DNA from: Termitomyces sp. T153
Taxonomy: Eukaryota; Basidiomycota; Agaricomycetes; Agaricales; Lyophyllaceae
Length of the DNA: 64,000 bases
Assembly: GCA_018296165.2 (NCBI GenBank)
Contig: JACKQL020000004.1
Location: 372,001 to 436,000, forward strand
Direction of reading: 5' to 3'
In this document: positions 43,500-55,177 of the stretch, in pieces
How positions within the stretch are numbered: position 1 is the stretch's first letter
Layout: each line of letters begins with the position of its first letter
The notes under the pieces: generated by a model
Seen by the model: only the letters and a program-made list of their open reading frames with translations
The model's database searches: none
What the model was told of the DNA's origin: nothing
Program-made: the position numbers and the translations under genes

Positions 43500-44520
43500 T
43501 AGACTCAATCTCTGGGCTGATATCTGTGCTCTAGGGTCCTCCCATGGTTGTAGTATTGTGCCATGTCATCTTTTGCTTTTGCCAGTGCAGCTCAGGCCTC
43601 CTTCTGTGACCTCTTCATCTGGTCCACAAATTTGTTTACTGCCTCATTCTCCAAGGGTCAGGCCTGGGGTTCAAAACCCATATGCAGGTGCCATCCAGTG
43701 TCAAGGAAGAATGGGGGAAACTGGGTGGACACATGAACATGGTTGTTGTACTGGAATTTGGCATTGGGGAGGAGTTTGTTCCAGTCATCTTGGTGCTTGT
43801 TGCAGAAGAGGTGGAGATACTATTTCAGCTCCTGGTTTACATGCTCTATCTGGCCATTGGACTGTGGGTGGTAGACAGTAGTGGTGTGGAGCTTTACTCC
43901 AAGCAGTTGGTAGAGCTCCTGGGTGAACTTGACCACAAATTATGGTCCCTGATCTGAGATGTAGTTGTCAGAGAGGTGGTGGAGCTTCCAGATGTTCCTC
44001 TAGTATAGGTTTGCAGCACTCATGGCAGAGCAGGTGGTGTGGGTCAGAACGAAGTATGCTCTTTTGCCATACAGGTCCACCACCACCATAATTGCATTGT
44101 AACTGTGAGCATTGGAGAGCTCTATGGTGAAGTCTATGGATGCTATGCTCCACCATTCCACAGGCACCAGTAGCGGGTGTAACTGTCCATAGGGGAGTCA
44201 GTGCTGGGGCTTGGTCTGGAGGCAGAGATCACAGGTACTAGTGTAGAACTCAATGTACCAGGACATCTGGGGCCACCAGTAGTTTCACAATACTAACTCC
44301 AGTGTCTTCCACTGCCCAGGGTGCCTTACAATGCAGGAGTTGTGGTGTTGCTCCACAATCCTTCAATGGAGCTCTGGAATGTTGGAGACATAGATACAGT
44401 CTTGCAAGGTTAGGATTCCATCTCAGAGGGCCCATTTGTCAGCACAGACTGCCTTAACACCAATAGTATGCCCCAACTTTAGTGTCTGAGCAGCCTGTGC
44501 CACAAGCTCCTCCTGCTGAC
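43500..44520 (-). pseudogene. Gypsy-2b integrase
   Basis: Minus-strand frames carry the zinc-binding region (FYTSTCDLCLQTKPQH, about 44250-44200) and the core: IASIDFTIELSNAHSYNAIM with the first Asp, DNYISDQGP-FVVKFTQELY with the second (about 43960), and HPQSNGQIEHVNQELK with the catalytic Glu (about 43850). Stops and frame changes are frequent, but the D, D and E are all still present, unlike in Copia-2. Confidence 0.85.
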
Positions 44521-44535
44521 ATCCCTATTACCCCA

Positions 44536-46041
44536 TCATATGTTCTGGAGAATGTCTGCCTCTGCTCCATCAACAGTGAGGCCCTCCATGGCTTGGATCA
44601 CAAACAATTCAAGGTGGAGGAGCCCAATGTTACTGTTATCCCCTTCTCCCATTCTGTGGTCTACTCTCTGAGCCAGAGCATCTGGTTTCCCCATGCTCTG
44701 GCCAGACTTGTGGTGCAAGGAGAAGTCAAAGTTGGCAAGGTAGAGGGACCATTGGGCCTGCCAGCAATTGAGCTTATTGGCTGTCCAGAAGTATTTGAGG
44801 TTCTTGTGATCCATTCAGACCTCAAACTTGTGCCACCCACCTTCTAGGAAGTGCCACCACTCCTTGAATGGCTGGATGATGGCCAGCATCTCCTTGTTGT
44901 GGATCTCATAGTTCTGTTCCACCACATTCAGGCTTTTGGAGTAAAAGGCCACTGGATGCCACTTCCCATTCTCCAGAGATTGCTGTGAGAGCAGTGCCCT
45001 AGTGGCAAAGTTGGAGCTGTTGGCCTCTACATGGAAGGGAGAGTTGTTGTCCAGGAATAAGAGGACAGGCCTGGAGGTCACAGTGTGCTTGAGCATGTCA
45101 AAGGCCATCTGCTTTAGAGGTCCCCAGCTCCACATAATATCCTTTTCTGTGAGGTCAAACAGCAGGTGGGCATGATGCAAGAAGTCCTGGATGAATCTCC
45201 AGTAGAAGTTTGCACAACCAAGGAATGCCTGTACCTCCTTCCTGTTTTGGGGCTCCACCCACTCTGCCACACCTGCTACCTTCACCAGGTCCATCTCTAC
45301 TGCTCTGTGAGAGATGATCAGGCTGAGGTACTCAATCCAGGTTTGTTCAAACTTGCACTTCTCTGGCTTGAGGTAGAGCTGGTGCTGGCAGAGGCATTCC
45401 AGGATAAGACAGGTGATCTGATGGTGTTCATCCAGCATTTTAGTGTAGATAAGAATGTCATTGAGGTATATGCACACTACACCCTCTGCAATGAGGTCCC
45501 AGAAGATGTTGTTCATCATAGTCTGAAAGGTGGCTGGGCTGTTGGTGAGACTGAAGAACATGACAAGCAGCTCAAACAATCCCCAGTTGGTCTGGAAGGC
45601 TGCCTTCTACTCATCTCCTTCCTGAATGTGCACATTGTTGTAACTCCACTGGACATCCAGTTTAGTGAAGTATTGCGTGCCCTGGAGGTTGTTGATGAGC
45701 TCAGAGATGAGGGGGAGGGGGTAACAGTTCTTCACTGTCATGGTATTGAGTACTCAGTAGTTCTGTACTAGTTGGAGGGAGCCATCCTTCTTTTTGATGA
45801 AGAAGACTGGAGAAGCCATTGGGGACTTGGATGGACAGATATGACTGGAGTCCAAATTCTTCTGTAGGAATGCATCAAGCTCATCCTGCTCCCTGGGCAT
45901 GAGGGGGTAGACCTTACAGCTGGGGGGTGTGGAGTCAGGCAGCAGTTTGATAGTGTGGTCCCACCTCTTGTGCTCTAGAAGTGAGTTAAAGGAGGCTTTG
46001 GAGAACACATCTTCAAATGCATGCAGGTAGGGGGGTACCAT
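44536..46041 (-). pseudogene. Gypsy-2b reverse transcriptase and RNase H
   Basis: The frame starts HAFEDVFSKASFNSLLEHKR at 46041 and includes [19 protein letters not shown] before a stop near 45754. RT continues as [55 protein letters not shown] and FLGCANFYWRFIQDFLHHAH, open from 45579 to 44815. The YLDD box reads YLND: AAT at 45462-45460 after CTC, a CpG to CpA change. RNase H follows: HVEANSSNFATRALLSQQSL (Asp replaced by Glu-Ala context) and EIHNKEMLAIIQPFKEWWHF, then KNLKYFWTANKLN after a stop. Confidence 0.88.
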
Positions 46042-46566
46042 GTCCCAGAACTCTTGAGGTGCAGTGTTGGCATCAGAGGCCTGGGCCAGCCTCTGGGATA
46101 TAGTCTGGCTAGCCCTGATCTCTGCAATGGAGGGTGGTGGGTGGACAGTGGTAACATAGATTCAATCACCTGCCTCTATCACTTTGTCCAGGAGCTCCAG
46201 CTCATGTATACTACCAAACTCCCCTCCACACTCCTCCTCTGGGGCTCTGCTGTTGCTCCAATCATCCTTATAGAGGGCCTCTCTACAAGGGAACACTAGA
46301 GGTGGGAGGTCCAGGAGGTCTAGATCAGTGAAGGGGAGAGGACTGGCATGACATGCTTGGATGGCTGCATGCTCTTGGACTTGGATCTGATGCTTTGCTC
46401 TGTCCTCCACAGCCCAGGAGGAGCACTTCCTGGGGCATCTACTCATGGTCACCTCTTCTTTGGTCCAATCAACCTTGGGATTATGCTCTCGGAGCCATGT
46501 GAACCCAAGGATCATGTCTTGCCTTTCCAAGCTGGTGACAGCAAATATGGCACACTCTGCATGATT

Positions 46567-47475
46567 CTAATAGCAGAGAACCAGGTTGACCACAGAGCTA
46601 ATTGCACCAGCTTTGTTGGGCATTCCATCAATGTTGTAGATAGGAATGGGCTTAGGAAGGGGCTGTGTGGTCAGGCCATGGCATTTGACAAACTCCAAGT
46701 TCAGAAAAAGTCCTATTGCTCCACTGTCCAGGAGAGCCATGACTCCACAGTTTGGCTGAGAGTGCAAGCTGTCCTGGAAGGTGAGGCATAGTTGGAGGCC
46801 ATCAGAGTAGGTGGCCTGTTTGACCAGGGCTTGGAATGAGTCAATGTACTCATCCAACATATGCTTTCCTTGTTCATACTGCTCCCTGTCATGCAGCATC
46901 AGTGCTGCCATCTTGGCAGAGTCTAATAGGAAAAACTCTGTGCAAAAGTCCTTCTCAAAGGTGGCCCAGTCTGGGAAGCTCTCCACACCTCCAGGATGGT
47001 AGAGTACTTGCAGTGCATAGGTGGAGGCATGTCCAGTCTTCATGTATGACAGCACCCAGGCTATTTTCAACATGTCAGAGTCAAAAGCATCCCTGCTGAG
47101 GTCAATGTAGGTGAGGCAGGACTGTAGAAATTACTCCCTGCCAAATCAGGCACTGTTGTATGTGTCTGGCAGCACTGGACAAGGGATCCATAGCCATAGG
47201 GTCACTGGAGCCACTGGAGTAGGTGCTGTGGCAGGCAGAGCTGGTTCTGCTGCCACAGAAGGGGCAGAGTTAGAGCTTAGGCATTCTAGCAGTTCCTGGA
47301 GAGATTGGGAGATAAGATCTGTTGTCTGATGGAGGGTAGAGAGTTTGGTTGTATAGTGGGTGAGAGATGATTGTGTTAATTGCACCTGGGTCTCTAGGTG
47401 GAGCAGGCAAGTCCAGGCTTTGTCCTGTGGGGCTGGGGCCTCTGAGGGTGTGTCTGGGTTGGCAAGCTGAGACAT
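46567..47475 (-). pseudogene. Gypsy-2b gag fused to protease by an internal deletion
   Basis: The gag start MSQLANPDTPSEAPAPQDKA (47475) and its coiled-coil-like segment match Gypsy-2a. After a frame break near 47150 the capsid runs open from 47073: MLKIAWVLSYMKTGHASTYA, HDREQYEQGKHMLDEYIDSF. At LTFQDSLHS it jumps to QPNCGVMALLDSGAIGLFLN, the protease loop with intact DSG. In Gypsy-2a about 0.8 kb, including the zinc knuckle at 6166-6207, lies between these points. The deletion keeps the frame open. Protease text continues to 46162 (DMILGFTWLREHNPKVDWTK). Confidence 0.88.
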
Positions 47476-47581
47476 AGAGCTCTGAGGTGCTTAATTCTGG
47501 CAGAGAAGTGACAGATAGTGGCTTGGAGGTTCCTTGCAGCTATGCAGGGCTTCTAGGCCAGTTTCAGGAGACTTGTTCTGC

Positions 47582-47947
47582 TATAAGGGCAACCTCTGGG
47601 GCAGATTGGAGTCACATAGCTAGCAGAGAGAAATCCAAAGTATATCAGCAGAGTAGATGACAATACAAATCAGTACTAATCACCTAGCAGAGGGGAATCT
47701 GAAGAGAACAAGTCTAAGGATCCCTGCTGCTCAGTGCAGCACATCAGTGGGTGGTGGAGGCATGGGAACTACTATACAGGTGACTGGAGTTACTCTTAAC
47801 CCTAGGGCAATGGTTGCTGAGGTAATACAGAGAACTCTGCAGTTCTCTGGAGATCTCTGTGGTCTTACAAAGAGCCATGGAGGCATCAAACAAGCTGCAG
47901 AGGTGCTGGAACCAGTCACAGAGGTTGGAAATGAAAGTCCCCTGACA
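47582..47947 (-). repeat. 5' LTR of Gypsy-2b
   Basis: 366 bp on the minus strand, TGTCAGGGGACTTTCATTTC...TTGCCCTTATA. The last A-T-A differs from the ACA of the other copies. The internal region begins GCAGAACAAGTCTCCTGAAA, the same text as after the Gypsy-2a LTR. No clear match to a standard tRNA 3' end is visible at the primer site. Confidence 0.9.
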
Positions 47948-49985
47948 CTTATGGCTGTTGACATCAACCCAAGTAACAAAACACTCCGTGTCCCATGTAG
48001 ACAACACTGGCTGGTCCATGGCATCCTTCACTGCCATAATCTGCACCTTGCACATATGAACCTTGTGACTAGGTTCTTGCACTCTATGCTTGGAGGCAGG
48101 CACTTTAGTGAGGGCAAATAATCCCTCACTTTCACTGCCCTGAGTATAGTAGTCATTTTCGTATACTTCCAGTTCAGCATACACCTCATCCTCAGGCAGA
48201 GTCCCATCAGACTTATCTGCTTGCTAATTGTCAACATCACTAGGATCTTCATTCTGTTCATTGTTGGCATCTTCCATATCCAAAGGAGTGACAATGTGTG
48301 TTGCTTATACAAACATACCAGAAGCTAGTTTACCCAGCTTCCTGTATTCTCAGGCAAAGTGACTGATCTTTCTGCACTTGTAACAAGTTGCAGATTGTCT
48401 GGCATCTTTGCCTGGTTGACTTGATGCAATGGCCAACACATTCTTACCCATGGCAAAATGCTTTCTCACTACATGTACTACTCCCATTGGTCAAGCAGGA
48501 TCTTGACCTGCACCACCCTAAGAAGGCAATGGCTTTGAAGCCATGCATCCAGGTGGCCTCCTCATCAGTCTAGGCAGCTGTAGAAAGGCATTGTGCCCTG
48601 CTAGCTCTGTTTGCTTCACCAGAGCAGTCCCAAACTTTACAGACTGCACTGCAATTAGCAGCAAATTTTACCCTGACTGACTCTTCATACAGCACTCTAA
48701 GTAGTGCACTGCAGTCTTGATACTGTTTTTGTAGGCTTTATTCCTCTACTGTATTCACTTTGGAAGAAAGCCCACTATTATGTATCAATGCAACAGCTCA
48801 CAAATTGTGAATTTGTCTGAAAATATGGCCATGCTTTGAGCATGGTCCACCAAGGCATTGTAGAAGCCTTGCACTCTCTCTTTGACCACACACACTGTGT
48901 TGCAGAATGCATGATGAGCATCTTGCATTGTCAAGGTTGTATCAATCAGTCATACAATTCAAGGATCACATCCTCAAACCTCCACTGAGACTGAGCCCTG
49001 TTAATATGGATTACATGCATGTCACAGGTACCACTTTAGTGCACCTGCAGCTGCAGAGTCTATTAGAATTAGGACTTTCTCACATTCATGCCCATCTCCA
49101 CCATATTGGGCTACTGCACAAAATATGCAAATACTCATCAGCCAGTCTTCAAGTTCACTGAACTTGGCTGACCTAGCATGGAGAGTGATCATCTTCAATG
49201 GATCACTCTGCCTAGGCTTGAGTCCATCTAGGATTGCCAGACAGACTACAAGCAATTGCTCCATCACCAACCTCAGACAATCACACATTGTCTGGTGGTA
49301 ATACTTGTGGGCCTCTTCTACTCCTAGAGTGGCAAACCATCCATGATGTTGCAGAGGCATTGAAAACCTCTGTGGCTGTCTTTTGAGGAGGACTGTAGTC
49401 CTCCTCCTTCTAGCCCCACAACCTACATTGTCATTCCCATTGCCCACTGGGAAATCATCAGGTCTTCTCAGGTCTAAAGAACCCCTGCCTGGGGTAGTGA
49501 TAGTCCTCAACCTGAAAAAGGTGGTCCTCTTCTGAGTCCTCCACCACCACCTCCTGAGACAAGTAGTCTACAATGTGGCCTCAAGAATGGTGTGAAAGCT
49601 GAATTGCTCCCAGGTGAGTCCTATCCTAGGTCTCCTCCACCCCTGATTAAGTAGCCAGACCAGCTTCAAGAGTTACTCCCTCCTTGCTCAGCCTGCCTCT
49701 GACACATTGCAGTGCTATTCCTAGTCTCAGCACATACATCTTCCACTGGGGAGCAAGAGTCTTGTTCCTTAGTCTTGATTGGCCAAAACCATTTAAGTGG
49801 AACATACCCTTCAGGCCAAGCGTTATATGTGGTGTTCTCTTGGAACACCATTCCTTAATCATCCACATAGGACTGTCCAAAGTCCTCCATATCACTATTG
49901 CAGAATTGCTGCAATGTGATTCTGTCTTCCCAAGTCAATGCTCTCTGCATAGACCCAGTGGATCTACATCTGCTTCTGTCAATGC
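47948..49985 (-). pseudogene. Gypsy-4 (minus): gag with decayed zinc knuckle
   Basis: Going down from about 49510: RRPDDFPVGNGNDNVG, then HARSAKFSELEDWLMSICIF and KVLILIDSAAAGALKWYL, a recognisable retrotransposon capsid start (a 'KF-G-ELEDWL' pattern). It continues with HHAFCNTVCVVKERVQGFYN. A knuckle CYKCRKISHFAQEYRKLG-like lies near 48390-48340, with the last Cys apparently changed. An acidic linker (about 48310-47960) leads to the Gypsy-2b insertion. Stops are frequent. Upstream reading continues beyond LTR-A1. Confidence 0.78.
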
Positions 49986-51148
49986 TGTCAGGTTCTGCTG
50001 ACCTTGGGGGCTCAGCTGCACTGGGCGAGTCCTTACTAGGCGGGCGTGATCCCCTTGCACTGGTAACCGAACACTCGAAGACATTCCGGGCACTGATGGC
50101 TTGTGCGGATAGTTGGTGGGATGTGATCTGGACAGATCCAGGGAGGTCCGGAGAAGTCAGATTGCGAGGAAATGAGACGGTCTTGGCGGGGTTCAGGCAG
50201 AAGACTGTATGGGAGATTCGCGGAAGCAAAGGAGTAGGCAGCTGTGTGATCAATGGGGATGGAGCTGGGGTTTGATGGGAGATCATTTGGAGTTGATGGA
50301 GTCCGGGACCGAGCGGAGAGTGAGGTTCGGGCCTGGTAAAGGAGTGTCGGGGTTTGTAATCGTAATCGTGGAGTTTGTGGGGTTGTTAAGGTTGATGAAG
50401 ACTTGGGCACAACGGTTGGACAGAGTCACCAAGACAGCGTCAGACAAGATGATATGGAAAAAGAGTAGATTCAAGTGGAGATACAAGACGACAACGTGAA
50501 TAATAGCGAAATGGAGACAGGACAGGACTGGGAGACTGAGATAAGACCAGGAGACTGAGATAAGACCAGGAGACTGAGATAAGACCAGGAGACTGAGAGT
50601 AAAGAGAATGAAACATGAAACATGAAAAGGAAACAATCAGACCATAGGTAACGTTAAGCAATATCAAGACTAGAGTACAAAGAGCTACTCGACGGCTTAT
50701 ATACTGACTACCGGAGAACTTCGGGGTACGTCGGCTATGGCGGCGGGGCTTGGCAGAGCTCGACGGAGTGGGCAGTTGTCAGTTGCGATCAAGGATCGGG
50801 CTGCGCTGATACGTTGATGGGATCATTGGGGAACGTGGGTCGCCCCAAGGTTGTCGTGATACTCCAGAATAGGTTGGAGGAACCAGGGTGTTTGGTTGAT
50901 GATGGGTGGCGAAGATCGGGAACAGTGGGGGTGGTTCTCGGGGTTCGGGAGATCCAGGGTAAGTGTCAGTGGCTGCAGGGAAGGCACCGAAGTTGGCCAG
51001 GGGGCCGTCAGAGTTAGCCAGAGAGGCGTCGGAGTTAGCTGAAATAGGCGCGGGGCATGGGCAGAAGTTCGGCGGAGCGTCGGGGTTTTTTTGGGGGTTC
51101 GGGGGGTTGATGGGCGATGTGCGGGGGTTCAGGGGACGGGTCGTGACA
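49986..51148 (-). repeat. LTR-A1: solo LTR in Gypsy-4
   Basis: 1163 bp, minus strand, TGTCACGACCCG...AACCTGACA, flanked by AATGC at 49981-49985 and 51149-51153. Deleting it gives the Gypsy-4 reading VVTDLALTEADVDPLGLC. The TATA motif CAGTATATAAG is at about 50703 (minus). The internal 19-bp unit is present four times (50525-50597). Confidence 0.93.
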
Positions 51149-51775
51149 AATGCTAAGTCAGTCACTACAATTGTTCCCAGTATAGCCCATTTCTGACAGT
51201 CTGCCTGTCTTGCCACATAATCTCACAGTGTTCTGCCAGGCTATTGGGGTGCCTGGAGTAGGGTCAATGCTTTGTTGATCAGAGACAGTGGGGGCAACTA
51301 GTCCCCACCCACAAACAGCAAAGGCATCACCAAGATGCCTGGAATCCCTGCAGCTTCTTCCTCTTGAGGTAGTCTGTTACCTCCTGTGCTAGGAAGAGCA
51401 TGTAAAGTTCTATGAACTTTACAGGATCAGTCAGGATTGTCCCTTCACCTAATAACCTCTGTATTGCTATGTGTTTAGCTACTCTTGCAACTAACTGTTG
51501 CTGTGATGAGGCTTTAGGGACCTCAACTTGACCCTGCCAGAACACCAGCACCCTCTTGCAGAAAATGTTGTCTGGATTTGCCTTGCCATCAGTATCAAGG
51601 TGTCTTCAACATCTTCTGGGATCATTTCAATAAATGCTGATAGTCCTGCTACTTGCAGGCTCATTGCAGGTTCAGCTCACATATGTACAGAGCCACATAC
51701 TGTGTGCAGCTCATCACTAGCACTCTTCAGCAGGGTAACAACCAGAGAGGAGTCATGATGATCTCCTGTGGCCAC
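51149..51775 (-). pseudogene. Gypsy-4 (minus): N-terminal region between two solo LTRs
   Basis: The minus-strand reading continues from 51775: HHDSSLVVTLLKSASDELHT, VCGSVHMCAEPAMSLQVAG, LSAFIEMIPEDVEDTLILMA, then a frame change and VPKASSQQQLVARVAKHIAI. I do not recognise a named domain. It joins in frame across LTR-A2 to text upstream (52969-53100) and across LTR-A1 to text downstream, so it is one ancestral reading frame. It probably belongs to the Gypsy-4 gag leader or a separate N-terminal ORF. Confidence 0.6.
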
Positions 51776-52963
51776 TGTCAGGTTCCGCTGACCTCGGGGG
51801 CTCAGCTGCACTGGGCGAGTCCTTACTAGGCAGGCGTGATCCCCTTGCACTGGCAACCAAACACTTGAAAGCGTTCTGGGCACTGATGGCTGGTGTGGAT
51901 AGTTGGTGGGATGTGATCTGGACAGATCCGGGGAGGTCCGGAGAAGTCGGATTGCAAGGAAATGGGACAGGCTTGGCGGGGTTCAGGCAGAAGACCATAT
52001 GGGAGATTTGCGGAAGTGAAGGAGTAGGTGGCTATGCGATCAATGGGAGCGGAGCCAGGGTTTGATGGAAGATCAATTTGGAGTTGATGGAGTCTGGGAC
52101 CGAACAAAGAGCAGGGTTCAGGTCTGGGAAAGAGTGTCGGGGTTCATAATCATAATCGCAGAGTTCGTCAGGTCGTTAAGGTTGAGGGAGGCTTGGGCAC
52201 TATGGTCAGATGGAGTCACCAAGACTGCATTGGACGAAATGAAATGGGGTCAATATGGAACAAGAGTAGATTCGAGTGGAGATATGAAACGGCAACGAGA
52301 ATGATAATGGAATGGAGACAAGACAAGACCGGGAGACTGGGATAAGACCGGGAGACTGAGATAAGACCGGGAGACTGAGAGTAAGGAAAACGAAACATGA
52401 AACACGAAACGTGAAATACAAGAAGGGAACAATCAGACCATAAGTAATGTTAAGCAATTTCAAGACTAGAGTATGAAGAGCTACTCAACGTCTTATATAC
52501 TGACTACTGGAGAACTTTGGGGTACGTCAGCTGTGGCGGCGGGGCTTGGCGGAGCTCGATGGAGTGGGTGGGTGTTGGTTGCGATTGAGGGTCGGGCCAT
52601 GCTGATACGTTGTTGGGATCATTTGGGAATGCGGGTCACCCTGAGGTTGTTGTGATACTCTGGAATGGGTTGGAGGAACCAGGGTGTTGAGTTGATGATG
52701 GGTGGTGAAGATCGGGAACAGCAAGGGTGGTTCTCGGGGTTCGGGAGATCCAGGGTAAGTGTCAGTGGCTGTGGGGAAGGTGTTGAAGTTGGCCAGGGGG
52801 CCATTGGAGTTAGCTGGGGAGGCGTTGGAGTTAGCCGAGGTTGTGTTGGGGCTAACCGAAATAGGCATGGGGCATGGGCGGAAGTTTGGTGGAGTGTCGG
52901 GGGTTTTGGGGAATTGGGAGGTTGCTGGACGATGTGTGGGGGTCCAGGGGACGGGTTGTGACA
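51776..52963 (-). repeat. LTR-A2: solo LTR in Gypsy-4
   Basis: 1188 bp, minus strand, TGTCACAACCCG...AACCTGACA, flanked by GCCAC at 51771-51775 and 52964-52968. Deleting it restores SFLVATGDHHDSSLVV on the minus strand. The 19-bp unit occurs three times (52325-52380). It has lost more CGs than LTR-A0 and carries small insertions, such as an extra GGCTAAC-type segment near 52840. Confidence 0.93.
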
Positions 52964-53440
52964 GCCACTAGGAAGGATCTCAGACCTTCCACTTGCAATG
53001 CCATAGGCACATACAAGGGAATTTCCCTTGTGCTTGCCATCACTACTGCATCATCTGATTTTACCTTCGGATACAACTGGTTAGAGAGCACTCAATTGTC
53101 CTCAGCTGTAATGCCTGTCTGACCAACTAAGGTTGGTTACAAGGGAGTAGCTGCTGGCAGCCTCCTGGCATCATACTGCTCTCTTGCCTCATGCCATGGT
53201 GTGATATGGCACAATCAACAGTTCATGTAAAGCAATCTGCAATGCTCCATTAAACTCTGGTTCAGACCTAAGCCTGACCACCTGACCTTTCATGGTTACC
53301 ACAGTGCTGATTGAGGAAGGTGAATGTTAAAATTTCAACATTCTGATCACAACTAGTGGCAGTGAACTTCTTTTCTGAAAGTTCAGCTTCTGCTTTGCAA
53401 ATGAGTAAATGCTTGTTTGACTTAAAAAATGTAATGTTTC
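52964..53440 (-). pseudogene. Upstream end of the Gypsy-4-associated reading frame
   Basis: The minus-strand reading LSNQLYPKVKSDDAVVMAST and REIPLYVPMALQVEGLRSFL leads into LTR-A2. Beyond about 53100 frames are broken and nothing is recognised up to the inverted-repeat arm at 53440. The true 5' end and LTR of Gypsy-4 are not identified. Confidence 0.5.
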
Positions 53441-53640
53441 CATTACAGGTCATGCAGCTTATGATTCACACTCTGTAAGCCAAAACCAGTCAATTCTATT
53501 TGTGAAGTATGAAGTAAGGTGCTGCCTTACATAAGTATAACAACTATAATTATAGGTAGCATCATGTGATGCTACCTTATAATAATAATAACAATAATAC
53601 TAAATATTGTATAGTAGTGTATAGTCATGGATGGATAACA
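53440..53640 (+). repeat. Left arm of a 10-kb-spaced inverted repeat
   Basis: The text ATTACAGGTCATGCAGCTTA, CACACTCTGTAAG, TGAAGTATGAAGTAAG, CTGCCTTA and GTGATGCTACCTTATAATAA reads as the reverse complement of 63820-63980. Similarity is interrupted by substitutions. It ends in a short AAT/ATA-rich run, matching the ATT microsatellite at the other arm. The identity of the repeat is unknown; the end of a mobile element is likely. Confidence 0.75.
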
Positions 53641-53790
53641 GCCACTCTGTTATACCATTGCACCTGAAGCTGAAACTAGCAGCTCAAGTGATACAACTAA
53701 TGTTGTATCTGAGCACTGGGCTGACATTGTGAGCAACAAGGAAGCTTTATCCTTGCAGATAGACAAATGGACCAGTTGAACTACTACATG
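53641..53790 (+). pseudogene. Second copy of the gene U C-terminus
   Basis: The frame reads IAPEAETSSSSDTTNVV, then SEHWADIVSNKEALSLQIDK and WTS-stop. It matches the gene U end at 39540-39650 (PEAGASDPSDTA, EHWADIMSSEEVSSLQMNK) over about 40 residues with one frame difference. Here the frame is uninterrupted, so this copy may show the true end of the protein. The upstream part of the gene is not present. Confidence 0.6.
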
Positions 53791-54031
53791 TAGTTCACAT
53801 CATCATATTCACACATGAGCAAGCTGAGTGCTCATCTATGCCTACTAGTGCACATTTGGATGACATGCCAGAATTCTGCCATGCCATTACCTTTCATAAG
53901 ACAATATGAGCCTACACCTATATTACATAGGAACCCATCTACAGTCCTGGTGCTAATTCATAAGTGGGATGCCATATCCCACCCACTTTTTCTGTTGTAC
54001 TCTTGTTGTGAATCCTCAACAAACTCAAGAG
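53791..54031. other. Unassigned sequence before LTR-A3
   Basis: A plus-strand frame (53815-54039) reads SAHLCLLVHIWMTCQNSAMP and continues to the solo LTR. No domain is recognised. It is split from 55178 onward by LTR-A3 and its AAGAG duplication. Confidence 0.4.
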
Positions 54032-55177
54032 TGTCATGACCCATTCCCTGAAGCCCCATACACTGCCCGACAAACCCCCATTCCCCTGGAACCCCCTCCC
54101 CGATGCCTTGTCAAACTTCCCCAGCACTCTGCACCTACTCCGGCTAACTCCAACACATTCTTGGCTAACTCCGACGGCCCCCTGGCCAACTCTGACATCT
54201 TCCCTGCAGCCACTAGCACTTCCCCTGGACTTCCTGAGCCACTGGGACCACTCCCCTGCTGTGCCTGACCCCATTACATGTCATCAACTTGACACCCTGG
54301 CTCCCCCAACTTACCCTGGAGTATCATGACAACCTCAGAATGGACCGCATTACAATTGATCCCATCAACATATCAACACGGCCTGCCCTCTGGTCATAAC
54401 CAACACCTGTCAACTCTGTCAAGCTCCACCAAGCCCCGCCACCACAGCCGACGTCCCTGGAGCCCTTCAGTAGTCAGTATATAAGACATAGAGTAGCTCC
54501 TCATACTGGAGTCTTGAGATTATCTACCTACTTACCGGCCTTTCCTGATGTGTTTCTGATTGTTTCCTCTCGTGTTTTGTATCCTGTGTCTCGTTTTCCT
54601 TATTCTCAGTCTCCTGGTCTTATTTTGTCTCTGTTCCATTATCTTTTTGTTATCATTTCATGTCTCTGCCTGAATCTATTCTCGTTCTCATCTTGTCTTT
54701 GTCTCATTTCATTTGACTCTGTCTCGTCCCATTTGATTCTGTCTATTGTGTTCAAGTCCTCTCGACCATAACATCCTCACGAACTCCGCAGTTACAATTG
54801 CAAACCTCTGACACTTGTTACCAACCCCGGACCCTGCTATACACTTGGCTCTGAACCCCATCAATCCCTGTTGATCCCCCATTAGAACTCCAGCTCCACT
54901 CCTGTCATCCACATAGCCTCTGCCTCCTCCGTACCCACAACACTCACACACAGACTTATACCTGAACCCTGCCAAGCCTGTCCCCCTTCCCCACAACTCA
55001 TCCTCTACTCCTCTGGACCTCCCTGGACTTGCTCAGATCAATTTCCCCCGGCTATCCTCACAAGTCCCCAGTGTTTGGAACACCTCCAAGTGCCCAGTTG
55101 TCAGTGCAGAGAATCATGTCCACCTAGTAAGGACTTGCCCAGTGTAGCTGAGCCCCCATGATCAGCGGAACCTGACA
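54032..55177 (+). repeat. LTR-A3: solo LTR
   Basis: 1146 bp, TGTCATGACCCATTCC...GGAACCTGACA, flanked by AAGAG at 54027-54031 and 55178-55182. It has the TATA motif CAGTATATAAG at 54475. Only one 19-bp unit is present (CAGTCTCCTGGTCTTAT). CGs are mostly gone from the 5' half, consistent with a greater age than LTR-A0. Confidence 0.93.

Larger units (their letters stand above)
42653..47947 (-). mobile_element. Gypsy-2b: complete Gypsy element with LTRs and CTTAT target duplication
   Basis: The 5' LTR is 47947-47582 and the 3' LTR 42992-42653 on the minus strand. CTTAT flanks it at 42648-42652 and 47948-47952. Internal order: gag, protease, RT, RNase H, integrase, chromodomain, as in chromoviruses. 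The polypurine tract is minus-strand AGAGGGGGGGTGATG just before the 3' LTR (42993-43008). It lies in Gypsy-4; deleting it with one duplication gives the continuous reading VNSHKAWTFWD. It is CpG-depleted and coding-dead, with a deletion joining gag directly to protease. Confidence 0.95.
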
